A stretch of 64,000 nt of DNA from Cypionkella sp. (lineage in GTDB: Bacteria > Pseudomonadota > Alphaproteobacteria > Rhodobacterales > Rhodobacteraceae), in the NCBI RefSeq assembly GCF_030652235.1, contig NZ_JAUSBA010000051.1, positions 62,001 through 126,000 of the forward strand, written 5' to 3'. Within the stretch, counting starts at the first letter, position 1. The number at the start of each line of letters is the position of its first letter. Made by a program: the position numbers and the translations under genes. Positions 9,581 to 18,629 of the stretch are shown here, one piece after another. Below the pieces are notes generated by a model. The model worked only from the letters and a program-made list of their open reading frames with translations. It ran no database searches and was not told the origin of the DNA.

Positions 9581-10705
9581 ATGACAACAGCTGCGATCAT
9601 CACCGCTGCGGGGCGCGGTTTGCGTGCCGGGGGCGGCCAGCCTAAGCAATGGCAGCTTCTGGGCGGTGTGGCGGTGGCGGCGCATGCACTGGCGGCGTTT
9701 GAGGGCATGCTGCGGGTGCTGGTGGTGCATCCTGAGGATCGCGGGCGGGCCGAAGGCTTGGGGCTGGATGTGCTGATCGTCGAGGGCGGGGCCTCGCGGT
9801 CGGCTTCGGTGCGCAATGCGCTTGAGGCGTTGGCGGGGTGTGGGGTTTCGCGCGTATTGATCCATGACGGCGCGCGGCCTTTGGTGTCCGCGGCGGTCAT
9901 TGATCGGGTGATTGCGGCGCTCGATCAGGCAGATGGAGCGGCCCCGGCGCTTGCGGTGACGGATGCTCTGTGGCGCGGGGATGCCGGGCTGGTGGTGGGC
10001 ACGGTGCCGCGCGAGGGGTTGTTTCGCGCACAGACGCCGCAGGGGTTTCGGTATGAAGCGATCCTCGCGGCACATAGGGCGCATCCGGGCGAGGCTGCCG
10101 ATGATGTGGCGGTGGCGCGTGAGCATGGCTTGGATGTGGTGATCGTCGCGGGCGATGAGGAAAACTTGAAACTGACCTATCCCGGCGATTTCGCGCGGGC
10201 TGAGGCGATCTTAAAGGGGCGGCAGATGGATCTGCGGGTGGGCAACGGCTTTGATGTGCATGCATATTGTGACGGTGACGGTGTGTGGCTCTGTGGGGTG
10301 AAGGTGCCGCATAGCCGCGCGCTTTTGGGCCATTCGGATGCCGATGTGGGGATGCATGCTTTGACGGACGCGATCTATGGCGCATTGGCCGAGGGTGATA
10401 TTGGCCGGCATTTCCCGCCCTCGGACCCGCAATGGAAGGGGGCGGAGAGCAAGATTTTCCTCGCCCATGCGATGCGATTGGCGCGGGCGAAGGGGTTTGC
10501 TTTGGCGAATTGCGATGTGACGTTGATCTGCGAGCGGCCCAAGGTGGGGCCGCATGCAGAAGCAATGCGGGAGGCTTTGGCGGGCGTTATGGAGGTGGCG
10601 GTGGAGCGGATTTCTGTGAAGGCGACCACCTCGGAGCGGCTGGGCTTTACCGGCCGTGAGGAAGGCATCGCGGCCATGGCCACTTGCGCTTTGGTACGGG
10701 CATGA
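9581..10705 (+). CDS. ispDF: Bifunctional IspD/IspF isoprenoid enzyme
   Basis: Catalyses two non-consecutive steps of the MEP pathway: CTP transfer to 2-C-methylerythritol 4-phosphate (IspD half, about 1-210) and formation of the 2,4-cyclodiphosphate (IspF half, about 215-374). The IspD half has the nucleotide loop [17 protein letters not shown] and IHDGARPL. The IspF half starts [11 protein letters not shown] with the metal-binding D and H, and has [19 protein letters not shown]. The fusion is typical of alphaproteobacteria. The stop overlaps the next start (ATGA). Confidence 0.97.
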   Translation: MTTAAIITAAGRGLRAGGGQPKQWQLLGGVAVAAHALAAFEGMLRVLVVHPEDRGRAEGLGLDVLIVEGGASRSASVRNALEALAGCGVSRVLIHDGARPLVSAAVIDRVIAALDQADGAAPALAVTDALWRGDAGLVVGTVPREGLFRAQTPQGFRYEAILAAHRAHPGEAADDVAVAREHGLDVVIVAGDEENLKLTYPGDFARAEAILKGRQMDLRVGNGFDVHAYCDGDGVWLCGVKVPHSRALLGHSDADVGMHALTDAIYGALAEGDIGRHFPPSDPQWKGAESKIFLAHAMRLARAKGFALANCDVTLICERPKVGPHAEAMREALAGVMEVAVERISVKATTSERLGFTGREEGIAAMATCALVRA

Positions 10706-11205
10706 GGGTGACGCGGGTTCTGGCGATCTGGTTTGGCGCGGGGTTGCTGCGGCCTGCGCCGGGGACGTGGGGATCACTGGTGGCGGTGATAATGGCGCTA
10801 CTGATCGACCGCTACTTGGGTTTCCCCGTGTTGCTGGTGGCAACCGTCGCCGTCACCGCCTTGGGGTTCTGGGCGGTTTCGGTGGAGTTGCGCGATACGC
10901 CATCCGCCGATCCTTCCGAGTTCGTGATTGATGAAGTGGCGGGACAGTGGATTGCGCTGCTGTTTTCCTCGGCCGCTTTCTGGGGACGCGGGCATGAGGG
11001 GTTCCTGCCCTACCCTGCCCCGATTGCCACGTTTTTGTTCTTCCGGTTGTTCGACATCTGGAAGCCGTGGATCATTGGCCGGGCGGATCGCAGGCATGAT
11101 CCGGCGGGGGTGATGCTTGACGATCTCTGGGCGGGGTTGTTTGCTGGGGGGGCGACGATTGTGGCGGCGGCGGCCTATCACATCCCGATGATCTTGATGA
11201 GGTGA
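10702..11205 (+). CDS. pgpA: Phosphatidylglycerophosphatase A
   Basis: Removes phosphate from phosphatidylglycerophosphate in the inner membrane to make phosphatidylglycerol. The start is placed at the ATG that overlaps the ispDF stop (ATGA), which gives [16 protein letters not shown]; a longer frame only adds six residues from within ispDF. Recognisable features are [31 protein letters not shown] with the acidic catalytic residues, RLFDIWKPW and [10 protein letters not shown], plus several hydrophobic segments. 167 residues is normal. Four bases separate it from pncC. Confidence 0.93.
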   Translation: MRVTRVLAIWFGAGLLRPAPGTWGSLVAVIMALLIDRYLGFPVLLVATVAVTALGFWAVSVELRDTPSADPSEFVIDEVAGQWIALLFSSAAFWGRGHEGFLPYPAPIATFLFFRLFDIWKPWIIGRADRRHDPAGVMLDDLWAGLFAGGATIVAAAAYHIPMILMR

Positions 11206-11208
11206 TCC

Positions 11209-11670
11209 ATGTCTGAACTGCTGCGGTTGGCGCGCTACTGGGGCTATCGGATTTCAACCGCCGAAAGCTGCACCGGCGGTATGGTGGCGGCGGCGCTGAC
11301 TGATGTGGCGGGATCGTCAGACATGTTCGACCGTGGGTTTGTGACCTACTCCAATCAGGCGAAGATCGACATGTTGGGGGTTTCGCCAGCGCTGTTGGCT
11401 GAGTTTGGCGCAGTGTCGGAAGCGGTGGCTGGCGCTATGGCCGAGGGGGCTTTGCGCCATTCGCAGGCCGATCTGGCGGTATCGACCACCGGGATTGCCG
11501 GGCCGGGTGGGTCGGAGTTCAAGCCCGAGGGGCGGGTGTGCTTTGGGCTGGCTTTGAAGGGAAAGGCCGTGGTGGTGGAGACGGTGGAGTTTGGCGCTTT
11601 GGGGCGGGACCGGGTGCGGATCGCGGCGCGGGATCATGCGTTGGGATTGTTGCTGCGAGCGATGGATTGA
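11209..11670 (+). CDS. pncC: Nicotinamide-nucleotide amidohydrolase (CinA C-terminal family)
   Basis: Single-domain CinA_C protein of 153 residues, without the N-terminal MoCF domain of full CinA. The family deamidates NMN to nicotinic acid mononucleotide in NAD recycling. Motifs seen are STAESCTGGMVAAALTDVAGSS (split here as two adjacent conserved blocks), the FDRGFVTYSNQAK segment, and STTGIAGPGG. Three bases after pgpA, so it probably ends the ispDF-pgpA-pncC operon. Confidence 0.9.
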   Translation: MSELLRLARYWGYRISTAESCTGGMVAAALTDVAGSSDMFDRGFVTYSNQAKIDMLGVSPALLAEFGAVSEAVAGAMAEGALRHSQADLAVSTTGIAGPGGSEFKPEGRVCFGLALKGKAVVVETVEFGALGRDRVRIAARDHALGLLLRAMD

Positions 11671-11684
11671 GCGGCAGGTGTCAG

Positions 11685-11716
11685 AGTGGGGCCAGCTCCA
11701 CACCCCGGGATATTTT
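11685..11716 (+). repeat. Dispersed intergenic repeat, copy 1 (GGGGCCAGC...CCCCGGGATATTTT)
   Basis: Degenerate member of a GC-rich intergenic element also seen near 22.65, 38.02, 40.30 and 43.94 kb. It follows the pncC stop. See the finding on the dispersed repeat. Confidence 0.45.
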
Positions 11717-11744
11717 AGAACAGATGAAAAATTTTAGATAAGTT

Positions 11745-12203
11745 TTACGGTTTTGTCGGGGCGTAGAGTTTCGCTGCCCGCACCTCAAACGCGCGCACCA
11801 CGCGGGTCATCGCTTCGTTGAACACAAGACCGATCAGACCAGCAAGGATCGGGTTGCGGAATTCGAAATCGACGGTGAACGAGACGTCGCAGCCGCTGGG
11901 TGTGTCTTTGAACGTCCAGATGGATTTCAGATGCTTGAACGGGCCGTCGATGTATTCGGTGAGGATTTTGGACTCAGCGGGCAGCAGGGTGACGCGACTG
12001 CCGAATTTCTCGCGAAAGACTTTGAAGCTGATCACCAGATCGGCCTGCATCACCTCGCCGCCGCCTGCGATCGGCGAGCGCGAGCGGATGCGGGCGGCGG
12101 CGGTCCAGGGCAGGAATTCGGGGTAGCGCGCGACATCAGCGACAAGGTCGTACATTTGTACGGCTTGATACGGCAGCTGCTTGGACTCATGGTGATGCGG
12201 CAC
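11745..12203 (-). CDS. COQ10/RatA-type START domain protein
   Basis: A 152-residue polyketide-cyclase/START fold related to mitochondrial COQ10, which binds ubiquinone and supports respiration, and to E. coli RatA. Visible features are the N-terminal LPYQAVQMYDLVADVARYPEFLPW, typical of the family, WTFKDTPSGCDVSFTVDFEF and the C-terminal amphipathic helix around MTRVVRAFEVRAAKLY. In alphaproteobacteria this gene often lies near lipA or hpt-type housekeeping genes. A role in quinone handling is inferred from the family; the toxin annotation RatA is less likely here. Confidence 0.88.
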   Translation of the reverse strand: MPHHHESKQLPYQAVQMYDLVADVARYPEFLPWTAAARIRSRSPIAGGGEVMQADLVISFKVFREKFGSRVTLLPAESKILTEYIDGPFKHLKSIWTFKDTPSGCDVSFTVDFEFRNPILAGLIGLVFNEAMTRVVRAFEVRAAKLYAPTKP

Positions 12204-12270
12204 AGGTAACCTATCGCGTGACTTAAGCGCAGGTATTGGTTAGAAAACCAACGGAAATCAAGAGGCCCCC

Positions 12271-12810
12271 ATGCAGACGCGTCCTTATGTCATCGACCAA
12301 ATGATCTCGGCCAAGGCGATTGCCGCGCGGGTCGAGGCATTGGCGCGCGAGATCACCGAACATTACAAGGGGTGCGACAAGCTGATCGTGGTCGGTCTGT
12401 TGCGCGGGTCTTTCGTGTTCGTCGCCGATCTGGTGCGTGAGATTGATCTGCCGGTGCAGGTGGATTTCCTTGAGGCGAGTTCTTACGGCGACGCGATGCA
12501 TTCCAGCCGCGAGGTGCGGATTTTGAAGGATCTGCGCGGTGAGATTGCGGGCGAGGATGTGCTGGTGGTCGAGGATATCGTCGATACCGGCTTCACCCTG
12601 CATCATGTGAAAAACCTGCTGATGTCGCGGCAACCGCATCGGTTGGAGGTCTGCGCTTTGCTCGACAAACCGACCCGGCGTGAGGTCGATATCAAGGCGA
12701 CTTGGACCGGGTTTGAGATCCCCGATGAGTTCGTCGTAGGCTATGGCATTGATTTTGCGCAGCGAAACCGCAACCTGCCTTACATCGGCAAAGTGCGGTT
12801 TACAGATTGA
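12271..12810 (+). CDS. hpt: Hypoxanthine phosphoribosyltransferase
   Basis: Purine salvage enzyme joining hypoxanthine or guanine to PRPP. The PRPP-binding motif [14 protein letters not shown] is intact; [16 protein letters not shown] contains the substrate-binding loop, and SSYGDAM is the flexible loop. 179 residues fits the family. The stop overlaps the start of the next small gene by one base (TGATG). Confidence 0.95.
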   Translation: MQTRPYVIDQMISAKAIAARVEALAREITEHYKGCDKLIVVGLLRGSFVFVADLVREIDLPVQVDFLEASSYGDAMHSSREVRILKDLRGEIAGEDVLVVEDIVDTGFTLHHVKNLLMSRQPHRLEVCALLDKPTRREVDIKATWTGFEIPDEFVVGYGIDFAQRNRNLPYIGKVRFTD

Positions 12811-12983
12811 TGAATCCGATCTGGCTGATCCGTATGGCACGCTGGGCGCGCCGTCCGCCGTCGATGGGACGGGTGAAGCTGATGCTGGGCGTGGGGATTT
12901 TGTGTCTTATTCTGTTTGGCATTGAGCATGTCTGGGGTTGGCCAGACTGGCTGACGGTGAATGGCAAGACCAAGTTGCGCTAG
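12810..12983 (+). CDS. Small membrane protein, 57 residues, downstream of hpt
   Basis: Start codon overlaps the hpt stop (TGATG), so it is probably translated by coupling. The basic N-terminus (RMARWARRPPSMGRVK) is followed by a single hydrophobic segment (about residues 25-41, LMLGVGILCLILFGIEH), then WGWPDWL and a short basic tail. I recall similar small proteins in Rhodobacteraceae at this place, but no function is known to me. Predicted inner-membrane protein with N-in topology. Confidence 0.7.
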   Translation: MNPIWLIRMARWARRPPSMGRVKLMLGVGILCLILFGIEHVWGWPDWLTVNGKTKLR

Positions 12984-13096
12984 AACTGGCCTTCGACAAC
13001 GTTGTGCCAAAATCGCCCTTCCCAAACACCTATTCTGGTGTAACGTGCGGCAGAATTGGCCAAGCCAGATGGCTAAGCCCTTCAAAGGTCAGTGCC

Positions 13097-13987
13097 ATGT
13101 CGCGTCTGCTCTCTGCCGTTTTAGCCGTTGCACTTTTGGGGTTTGGCGGGTTTTTGCTGCTGTCGGCGCCGCATTCGGTCGATGTCGCGCTGTATGACGG
13201 GCTAAAAGGCGATGCGGCCAAGGGGGAGTTGGTGTTCTGGGCGGCGGGCTGTGCCTCGTGCCACATGGCCGCGGATGCCAAGGGCGCGGAGGAGTTGGTT
13301 TTGGCGGGCGGGCAGGAATTCCCTTCGGCCTTCGGCACCTTTGTGGCCCCCAATATCTCATCCGATCCGGTGCAGGGCATCGGCGGCTGGACGCTGGTGG
13401 AATTTGCCAATGCGGTGACGCAGGGCGTGGGCAAGCAAGGCGAGCATCTTTACCCCGCCCTGCCCTATAATGCCTATAACAAGATGGTGCCGCAGGATGT
13501 GGCGGATTTGAAAACCTTCATGGACGGGTTGCCTGTCTCGGCCGAGCCGAGCAAGCCGCATCAGATCGGCTTTCCGTTCAACATCCGGCGCAGTTTGGGA
13601 ATCTGGAAGCTGCTGTTTGAAAAAACCGACTGGGTGATCGCGGGCGATCTGACGCCCGAACAAACCCGAGGCCGCTACATTGCCGAGGCTTTGGCGCATT
13701 GCGGTGAATGTCACACGCCACGCAATGCTTTGGGCGGCTTGCAACGCGCGGCTTGGCTGTCAGGGGCGCCCAACCCGAATGGCAAGGGCCGCATCCCGAA
13801 CATCACGCCGGGCAAACTGACGTGGAGCGCGGCGGATGTGGTGGAATATCTGACCTCGGGCTTCACGCCGGAGTTTGACTCTGTTGGTGGCCATATGGCG
13901 CATGTGGTGGAGAATATGGCGAAGCTGCCCGAGTCGGATCGCCGCGCGGTGGCGGCGTATCTGCAACTGGTGCCTGCGGTGAACTGA
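13097..13987 (+). CDS. Membrane-anchored dihaem cytochrome c
   Basis: Two c-type haem sites, CASCH near residue 51 and CGECH near residue 200, in a layout like the cytochrome subunits of membrane alcohol and sugar dehydrogenases. The N-terminus MSRLLSAVLAVALLGFGG is an uncleaved signal anchor. The start was chosen at the ATG just before this segment; a longer frame begins 53 codons upstream but has no secretion signal at its start. The role is likely periplasmic electron transfer to the terminal oxidases; no dehydrogenase partner is adjacent. Confidence 0.88.
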   Translation: MSRLLSAVLAVALLGFGGFLLLSAPHSVDVALYDGLKGDAAKGELVFWAAGCASCHMAADAKGAEELVLAGGQEFPSAFGTFVAPNISSDPVQGIGGWTLVEFANAVTQGVGKQGEHLYPALPYNAYNKMVPQDVADLKTFMDGLPVSAEPSKPHQIGFPFNIRRSLGIWKLLFEKTDWVIAGDLTPEQTRGRYIAEALAHCGECHTPRNALGGLQRAAWLSGAPNPNGKGRIPNITPGKLTWSAADVVEYLTSGFTPEFDSVGGHMAHVVENMAKLPESDRRAVAAYLQLVPAVN

Positions 13988-14623
13988 ATGATCCTGATCG
14001 GCCAATATGACAGCCCGTTCGTGCGCCGGGTGGGCGTGGCCCTGACGCTTTATGGCATGGCGTTTGAGCATCGCCCGTGGTCGTCGTTTGGCGACGCGGA
14101 TCGGTTGCGCGCGTACAACCCGCTGACACGGGTGCCGGTTTTGGTGCTGGAGGATGGCTTTGTGTTGACCGACAGCCATATGATCTTGGACTATCTGGAT
14201 GGGCTGGTCGAGCAACCGCTGTTTCCGCGCACGGAGCCCGCAAGGCATCGGGTGCTGAAAGTGGCAGGCTTGGCCTGTGGGCTGGCGGATAAGGCGGTCA
14301 GCCTGTTCTATGAACGCGCGATGCATGAGGCGATCTCGCCCAGCTTTGACGCGCGCTGCCGTACCCAAATCGGTGCGGTGTTGGCAGCACTTGAGTCGGA
14401 TCTGGCTGGGCGTGCTGTTTCGGAGCAAGATAAGAACCCCTATTGGTTCGGGCCGCTCAGCCACGCCGATATCGCGGTGGGCTGTGCGTGGCGCTTTGTC
14501 ACCGAGGCGCATCCGGGGTTGATTGACCCCGCAAGCCTGCCAAACCTGCACCGATTGAGTGCGCGCCTTGAGGCGCTGGCTGCATTTCAGGCGCACTATC
14601 AAGCTTTCCTGCCACCGACCTGA
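13988..14623 (+). CDS. Glutathione S-transferase family protein
   Basis: Thioredoxin-like N-terminal domain (MILIGQYDSPFVRRVGVAL, with SPF at the glutathione-activating position, and the conserved cis-Pro block TRVPVLVLEDGFVLTDSHMILDYL) followed by an all-helical C-terminal domain. It begins directly after the stop of the cytochrome gene, without a spacer, so the two are probably cotranscribed. 211 residues is normal. Substrate unknown. Confidence 0.9.
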   Translation: MILIGQYDSPFVRRVGVALTLYGMAFEHRPWSSFGDADRLRAYNPLTRVPVLVLEDGFVLTDSHMILDYLDGLVEQPLFPRTEPARHRVLKVAGLACGLADKAVSLFYERAMHEAISPSFDARCRTQIGAVLAALESDLAGRAVSEQDKNPYWFGPLSHADIAVGCAWRFVTEAHPGLIDPASLPNLHRLSARLEALAAFQAHYQAFLPPT

Positions 14624-14829
14624 AGCCACATCCCCAAGCCTGATGCATAAGCCTTTGGCATAAGCGTGGATCGGCTGTAAACTCTTTGTGTACTTTAAGC
14701 CTTTAGCACGGGCGCTGCATCTGCCACCCCTTGCGGCTGCCCCGTGGCTGCGCAAGCGTGCACGCAACCGGCAGCGCCCTGCTCCGGGCAGGCCGCGCCC
14801 AGATCGGCGCTTTGCAAGCAGAGTAATCC

Positions 14830-15300
14830 ATGAAAAAACGTCTTATTGCCTTTACCACGATGGCGGCGCTGACGGCGTTTGGCGTCTATGCGCAGGATGC
14901 CGAAGATCCGTTCAAAGATGCGGTGGAAACCCGGCATGGCTTGATGCTGCAAATGGCCTCTGATCTGGGCACTTTGGGCGGCATGGCCAAGGGCGAGGTG
15001 GCCTATGACAAGACCTCGGCGACCAAAGCGGCGGCGAATGTGGCGGCGATTGCCTCGGTGATCTCGATGGCGCAGTTTCCAGCGGGGTCGGAAAATGGCA
15101 AATCCGCTGACAGCTATGCCTTGGCAGATATCTGGGCCAAGCAGGATGATTTTCTGGCCAAGATCACCGATCTGAACAATGCCACCGCGATGATGCAAAC
15201 GGCGGCGGCGACGGATGCTGATGCGATCAAAGCCAGCATGGCGCAGTTGGGCGGCGCGTGCTCGGCCTGCCACAAGGCCTATCGTCAGCCGGAAAGCTGA
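14830..15300 (+). CDS. Cytochrome c' (four-helix-bundle type)
   Basis: Secreted protein with signal peptide MKKRLIAFTTMAALTAFGVYA and cleavage after AQA-like YAQ. Haem is bound near the C-terminus by CSACHKAYR, which is the cytochrome c' arrangement (CxxCHxxYR). The rest is helical and alanine-rich. Cytochromes c' bind NO and CO and are thought to protect against nitrosative stress. A strong terminator follows directly. Confidence 0.88.
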   Translation: MKKRLIAFTTMAALTAFGVYAQDAEDPFKDAVETRHGLMLQMASDLGTLGGMAKGEVAYDKTSATKAAANVAAIASVISMAQFPAGSENGKSADSYALADIWAKQDDFLAKITDLNNATAMMQTAAATDADAIKASMAQLGGACSACHKAYRQPES

Positions 15301-15308
15301 TCTTTTGG

Positions 15309-15330
15309 GGGGGGCCGGGCAAGGCCCCCC
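15309..15330. terminator. Terminator between cytochrome c' and lipA
   Basis: GGGGGGCC and GGCCCCCC form an 8-bp GC stem with loop GGGCAA just after the cytochrome c' stop, and lipA ends 8 bases further on the other strand. Likely bidirectional. Confidence 0.75.
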
Positions 15331-15337
15331 TCAACTT

Positions 15338-16288
15338 TTAGGCGCGGCCCAGTTTTTTCAGCCTTGCTTCCCGCAACCGGGCGAAATCGTCGCCGGCGTG
15401 ATAGCTGGAGCGGGTCAGCGGTGTGGCCGACACCATCAAAAAGCCCTTGCCAAACGCCGTTTGCTCGTAGCTTTTGAATTCATCTGGCGTCACGAACCGA
15501 TCCACCCGGTGATGTTTTGGCGTTGGTTGCAGGTACTGGCCGATGGTCAGGAAATCGACATCGGCGGCGCGCATGTCGTCCATCACCTGATGCACGCCCT
15601 GGCGGTCTTCACCCAAGCCCACCATGATGCCGGATTTGGTGAACAAAGTCGGGTCGAGTTCTTTCACCTTCTGCAGCAGCCGCAAGCTGTGGAAATAGCG
15701 CGCGCCGGGACGCACCGTTGGGTAAAGCCCGGGCACGGTTTCAAGGTTGTGGTTGAACACATCCGGACGGGCCTCGACCACCTTTTCCAGCGCAGAAGGT
15801 GGGCATTTCAGGAAATCCGGTGTCAGAATTTCAATCGTGGTGCCGGGCGCGCGGTGGCGGATGGCGCGGATGGTCTGGGCGAAATGCTCGGCCCCACCAT
15901 CCTCCAGATCGTCGCGGTCCACCGAGGTGATCACCACATGGTTCAGGCCCAATTCGGCCACGGCATGGGCGACGCGCCCCGGCTCGAACGCATCCAGATT
16001 GTTCGGCTTGCCGGTTGCGATGTTGCAGAACGAACAGCCCCGGGTGCAAATCTCGCCCATGATCATCATGGTGGCGTGGCCTTGGCTCCAGCACTCGCCG
16101 ACGTTCGGGCAACCGGCCTCTTCGCAGACCGTCACCAGCTTTTTCTCACGCAGAATATCCCGTGTGCGTTTGTAGCCTTCCGAGGTTGGCGCGCGGACGC
16201 GAATCCAATCGGGCTTTTTCGGCTGCGCATTGTCGGGCTTATGCGCCTTTTCGGGGTGACGTTGATCCGGTAGCTTGAGATCGCGCAA
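15338..16288 (-). CDS. lipA: Lipoyl synthase
   Basis: Radical SAM enzyme inserting two sulfurs into octanoyl groups on E2 and GcvH proteins. The auxiliary cluster motif [12 protein letters not shown] and the SAM cluster motif CTRGCSFC are both complete. The N-terminus [14 protein letters not shown] matches what I recall for Rhodobacteraceae LipA, so the start is well placed, yet the codon is TTG rather than ATG. A purine-rich GGGGGGAAAA precedes it. A rare start codon may keep expression low. Confidence 0.96.
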   Translation of the reverse strand: MRDLKLPDQRHPEKAHKPDNAQPKKPDWIRVRAPTSEGYKRTRDILREKKLVTVCEEAGCPNVGECWSQGHATMMIMGEICTRGCSFCNIATGKPNNLDAFEPGRVAHAVAELGLNHVVITSVDRDDLEDGGAEHFAQTIRAIRHRAPGTTIEILTPDFLKCPPSALEKVVEARPDVFNHNLETVPGLYPTVRPGARYFHSLRLLQKVKELDPTLFTKSGIMVGLGEDRQGVHQVMDDMRAADVDFLTIGQYLQPTPKHHRVDRFVTPDEFKSYEQTAFGKGFLMVSATPLTRSSYHAGDDFARLREARLKKLGRA

Positions 16289-16400
16289 CGGTTTTCCCCC
16301 CTGAAACAGCTATGGACCTTAAATAGTCTGCCTGACAGGGCTTGGCAACGGAGTTCCCCGCCGCAGGCCCATGCAGGCTTAACAAGGGTAAGGATTTGAA

Positions 16401-16523
16401 ATGGGAAAAAAACCAAATGCCGTGGCGCTGGGAACTGCGCTTTTCATGCAGCTTGGCCGTGGGGCGGCAGTTATTGGCGGGGCTGAGATTGGCTTTACTG
16501 GCATCGCTTTGGCATCAACGTAA
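16401..16523 (+). CDS. Possible 40-residue hydrophobic peptide
   Basis: A short frame begins MGKKPNAVALGTALFMQL and continues with a glycine/alanine-rich stretch (RGAAVIGGAEIGFTGIALAST) that could cross the membrane once. A weak AAGG lies 7-10 bases upstream of the ATG. It sits alone in the 320-bp gap between the divergent lipA and the lysE gene. A different frame of 74 codons overlaps it and looks random. No family recognised; this could be non-coding. Confidence 0.35.
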   Translation: MGKKPNAVALGTALFMQLGRGAAVIGGAEIGFTGIALAST

Positions 16524-16609
16524 CAGGGTTGGCGTGAACCCGGCCCCAGTATTCATTTCCGGTTGATCTGGGTCATGGGCGCGTTACCTTCGCCGCGTTA
16601 GGAAAGTCG

Positions 16610-17182
16610 ATGACCATGATAGATCTCACCCTCGCCGTGCTTGTGCTGCTGATCACGCCGGGCCCGACCAATACCTTGCTGTTTCTGGCCGGAGCCGAGC
16701 GCGGCTGGCGGTCTGCTTTGCGGCTGATCCCGGCAGAGCTGGCGGGTTATCTGGTCATGGTGGTGCCGTTGGCGCTGGTTGGCGTTGCGGTGTTGCACGA
16801 TGCGCCGCGCGCGCGGGCCCTGGTGGCGATTGCGGCAGGGCTGTGGGTGGCGTGGCTGGCAATCAAGCTGTGGTTGCCGCAAACCGGGCGGCGTGGTGGG
16901 CAAAGGGTCAGCACGGCTTTGGTGTTCACCACCACGATGCTCAATCCAAAAACGTTGATTTTCGGGCTGGTTTTATTGCCTTCGCCGGATGCGCTTGGGC
17001 CCCATCTGGTGCTGTTTTCGACTTTGGTGGTGGCGGTAGCGACGGGATGGGCCGGGTTTGGCGCGTGGTTGGGCGGCGTTTCGGGCGGCGAAGCTGGTGC
17101 GATGCTGTGGATCCGGCGCGGGGCTTCGGTGTGGTTGAGCGTGGTGTCGCTGACATTGCTGGCAAAAGGGCTGGGGGCTTAA
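16610..17182 (+). CDS. LysE/RhtB family exporter
   Basis: Inner-membrane amino-acid or metabolite exporter with about six hydrophobic segments. The family start LTLAVLVLLITPGPTNTLLF with the conserved TPGPTN is clear, and TTMLNPKTLIFGLVLLP is the second conserved block. 190 residues, slightly short compared with about 205 for the family. An alternative start lies two codons further in. Substrate unknown. Confidence 0.87.
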   Translation: MTMIDLTLAVLVLLITPGPTNTLLFLAGAERGWRSALRLIPAELAGYLVMVVPLALVGVAVLHDAPRARALVAIAAGLWVAWLAIKLWLPQTGRRGGQRVSTALVFTTTMLNPKTLIFGLVLLPSPDALGPHLVLFSTLVVAVATGWAGFGAWLGGVSGGEAGAMLWIRRGASVWLSVVSLTLLAKGLGA

Positions 17183-17251
17183 GGGCGCGCATGGGTTGAG
17201 GCCTTCGGCCGCCGGGGCGCGCAAGCGTGCGCGCCTGCTCACCGCGAAGAA

Positions 17252-17273
17252 CCCTCCACTGGAGGGCTTTTCC
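17252..17273 (+). terminator. Terminator after lysE
   Basis: CCCTCCACTGGAGGG folds into a tight hairpin followed by CTTTTCC, about 70 bp downstream of the exporter stop. Confidence 0.6.
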
Positions 17274-17294
17274 CCGGCACAGCCGGGGCACGGC

Positions 17295-18476
17295 TCACCC
17301 AATCAGCGGCCCCGATTTGCCGTAAGTCTCATCAAAATGCCACCGCAAGCGTTGCAACGCGATCCGCAACACCACCTTGCCCGAGCGCGCCGCCCAGCCC
17401 AGACGCTGCTCGGCGGTCTCGATGCCTTCCAGAAAGCAACACACCCGCAGCGCCACATCGCCAAGCCCCGGCCCCAGATCGCGCAAGGCTGCCGCGACCC
17501 GATCCCGTGCAGCACGCGGCCCTTCCGCTCCGCCCGCCTCGGCATGGAAACTGCCACGGTCGGCCCCGGTCAAAAACCGCTCCCAATTCTGCGCCACCCG
17601 CGGCCCCATCTGTGCCAGTTCAAAATCCTCGCGCAGACGTTCGGCGGCCACCACCAATTCGGGTTCCAGATACAGCTTGCCGTCCTTGTCGCGCCTACGC
17701 CCGAGCACGGAAACCGGGCTTTCCGCCAAATTGTAGCGGATGCGGCGTGGGCCGTCCTCGTCGGCAACCGTCCGACTGTCCCATTCGCGGTGTTGACCGC
17801 CAAACGCGGTTTGTGCCTCGGCAAAGCCCCCGGCGCGCGCATCATCATCGACCATCCGTTTCAACGCCGCCCGTCCGGTGCTGCTGATCTCATAGGTCGC
17901 CACTCGCCCCGGCTTGCGGCAGGAAATCCAATCTTTCAGTGCGAATGCCTGCGCGATCACCCGTTCCACCACCGCCGTCCGTGCGGTATGCCCATCAGGA
18001 AACTCGCGCATCACCACGGCTTTTTCCATGTCCGGCGCAAAGGCCAGCACCGCTCCCGGTTCAACCAGACGGCGCAAAATACGTTTGCCCTCTGAGGTGA
18101 TTGTCGCTTCATCGGCAACAATGTTCTGCGGGCGCAAAGGGGCTGTCATGGCGTCGTCATCCTTATTGATCTGGGGCAGGTTTGGCGCAGGGGCGCTGGT
18201 CAGGGCGGCCAGCGCTTCATCCAGCAAAGGGTCATCGCGCCGGGTCTCATAGCGGCGCACCGCGCGCATCACGGTCGAGGCATGACGGCCCTCGCGTCGC
18301 GCAAGCGCCCGATAAGATTGACCATCTTCGGTATGGTCCAGATAAAGCCGCACGGCGTCTGGTAGCCATCCGGGCAGGCACTGCAGGGGAGAGAGATTGC
18401 TTTGCATCTTGTTTTGCCGCGCCGCAGCGCCTTCCTGATCAAACCTTGCCGAAACGTTAACAAGCGTGGAAGGCAT
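17295..18476 (-). CDS. HTH protein with C-terminal DUF6456 domain
   Basis: Uncharacterised regulator-like protein of the Rhodobacterales. The N-terminal part (about 45-95) has a helix-turn-helix look with YRALARREGRHASTVMRAVRRYE. The last 80 residues match DUF6456 as I know it (RVAAALRDLGPGLGDVALRV..., then GIETAEQRLGWAARSGKVVL). The start is uncertain: a second ATG 23 codons downstream would remove a low-complexity head, and neither has a strong ribosome-binding site. It is transcribed away from the DUF6477 gene, and the shared 150-bp gap has a CtrA-like box. Confidence 0.75.
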   Translation of the reverse strand: MPSTLVNVSARFDQEGAAARQNKMQSNLSPLQCLPGWLPDAVRLYLDHTEDGQSYRALARREGRHASTVMRAVRRYETRRDDPLLDEALAALTSAPAPNLPQINKDDDAMTAPLRPQNIVADEATITSEGKRILRRLVEPGAVLAFAPDMEKAVVMREFPDGHTARTAVVERVIAQAFALKDWISCRKPGRVATYEISSTGRAALKRMVDDDARAGGFAEAQTAFGGQHREWDSRTVADEDGPRRIRYNLAESPVSVLGRRRDKDGKLYLEPELVVAAERLREDFELAQMGPRVAQNWERFLTGADRGSFHAEAGGAEGPRAARDRVAAALRDLGPGLGDVALRVCCFLEGIETAEQRLGWAARSGKVVLRIALQRLRWHFDETYGKSGPLIG

Positions 18477-18479
18477 TGA

Positions 18480-18494
18480 TTACCCAATCGTTAA
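18480..18494. promoter_or_regulatory. Possible CtrA box (TTAC-N7-TTAA)
   Basis: TTACCCAATCGTTAA differs by one base from the alphaproteobacterial CtrA consensus TTAA-N7-TTAA and lies a few bases upstream of the DUF6456 start, in the gap shared with the DUF6477 gene. A half site (GTTAAC) occurs 25 bases away. The motif is short and AT-rich, so chance occurrence is possible. Confidence 0.3.
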
Positions 18495-18629
18495 TTTCTG
18501 AGCCTTTGCCGATAATTGTTTATAAATCTTAAACAATCCCGGAAGCTTCCGCGCGCTGCAACTCGGCTTTGCGCAACGCCCAGTTGTGGCGTGCTATGCA
18601 GGCGCCACCACTTATGGAGGCCTTGCCAA

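Noticed and set aside
13760-14767. 335-codon minus-strand frame opposite cytochrome and GST genes
   Set aside because: Arg/His-rich translation and no motif; both plus-strand genes are solid.
15215-16273. 352-codon open frame on the plus strand opposite lipA
   Set aside because: Shadow of lipA, where all Fe-S motifs are intact on the other strand.
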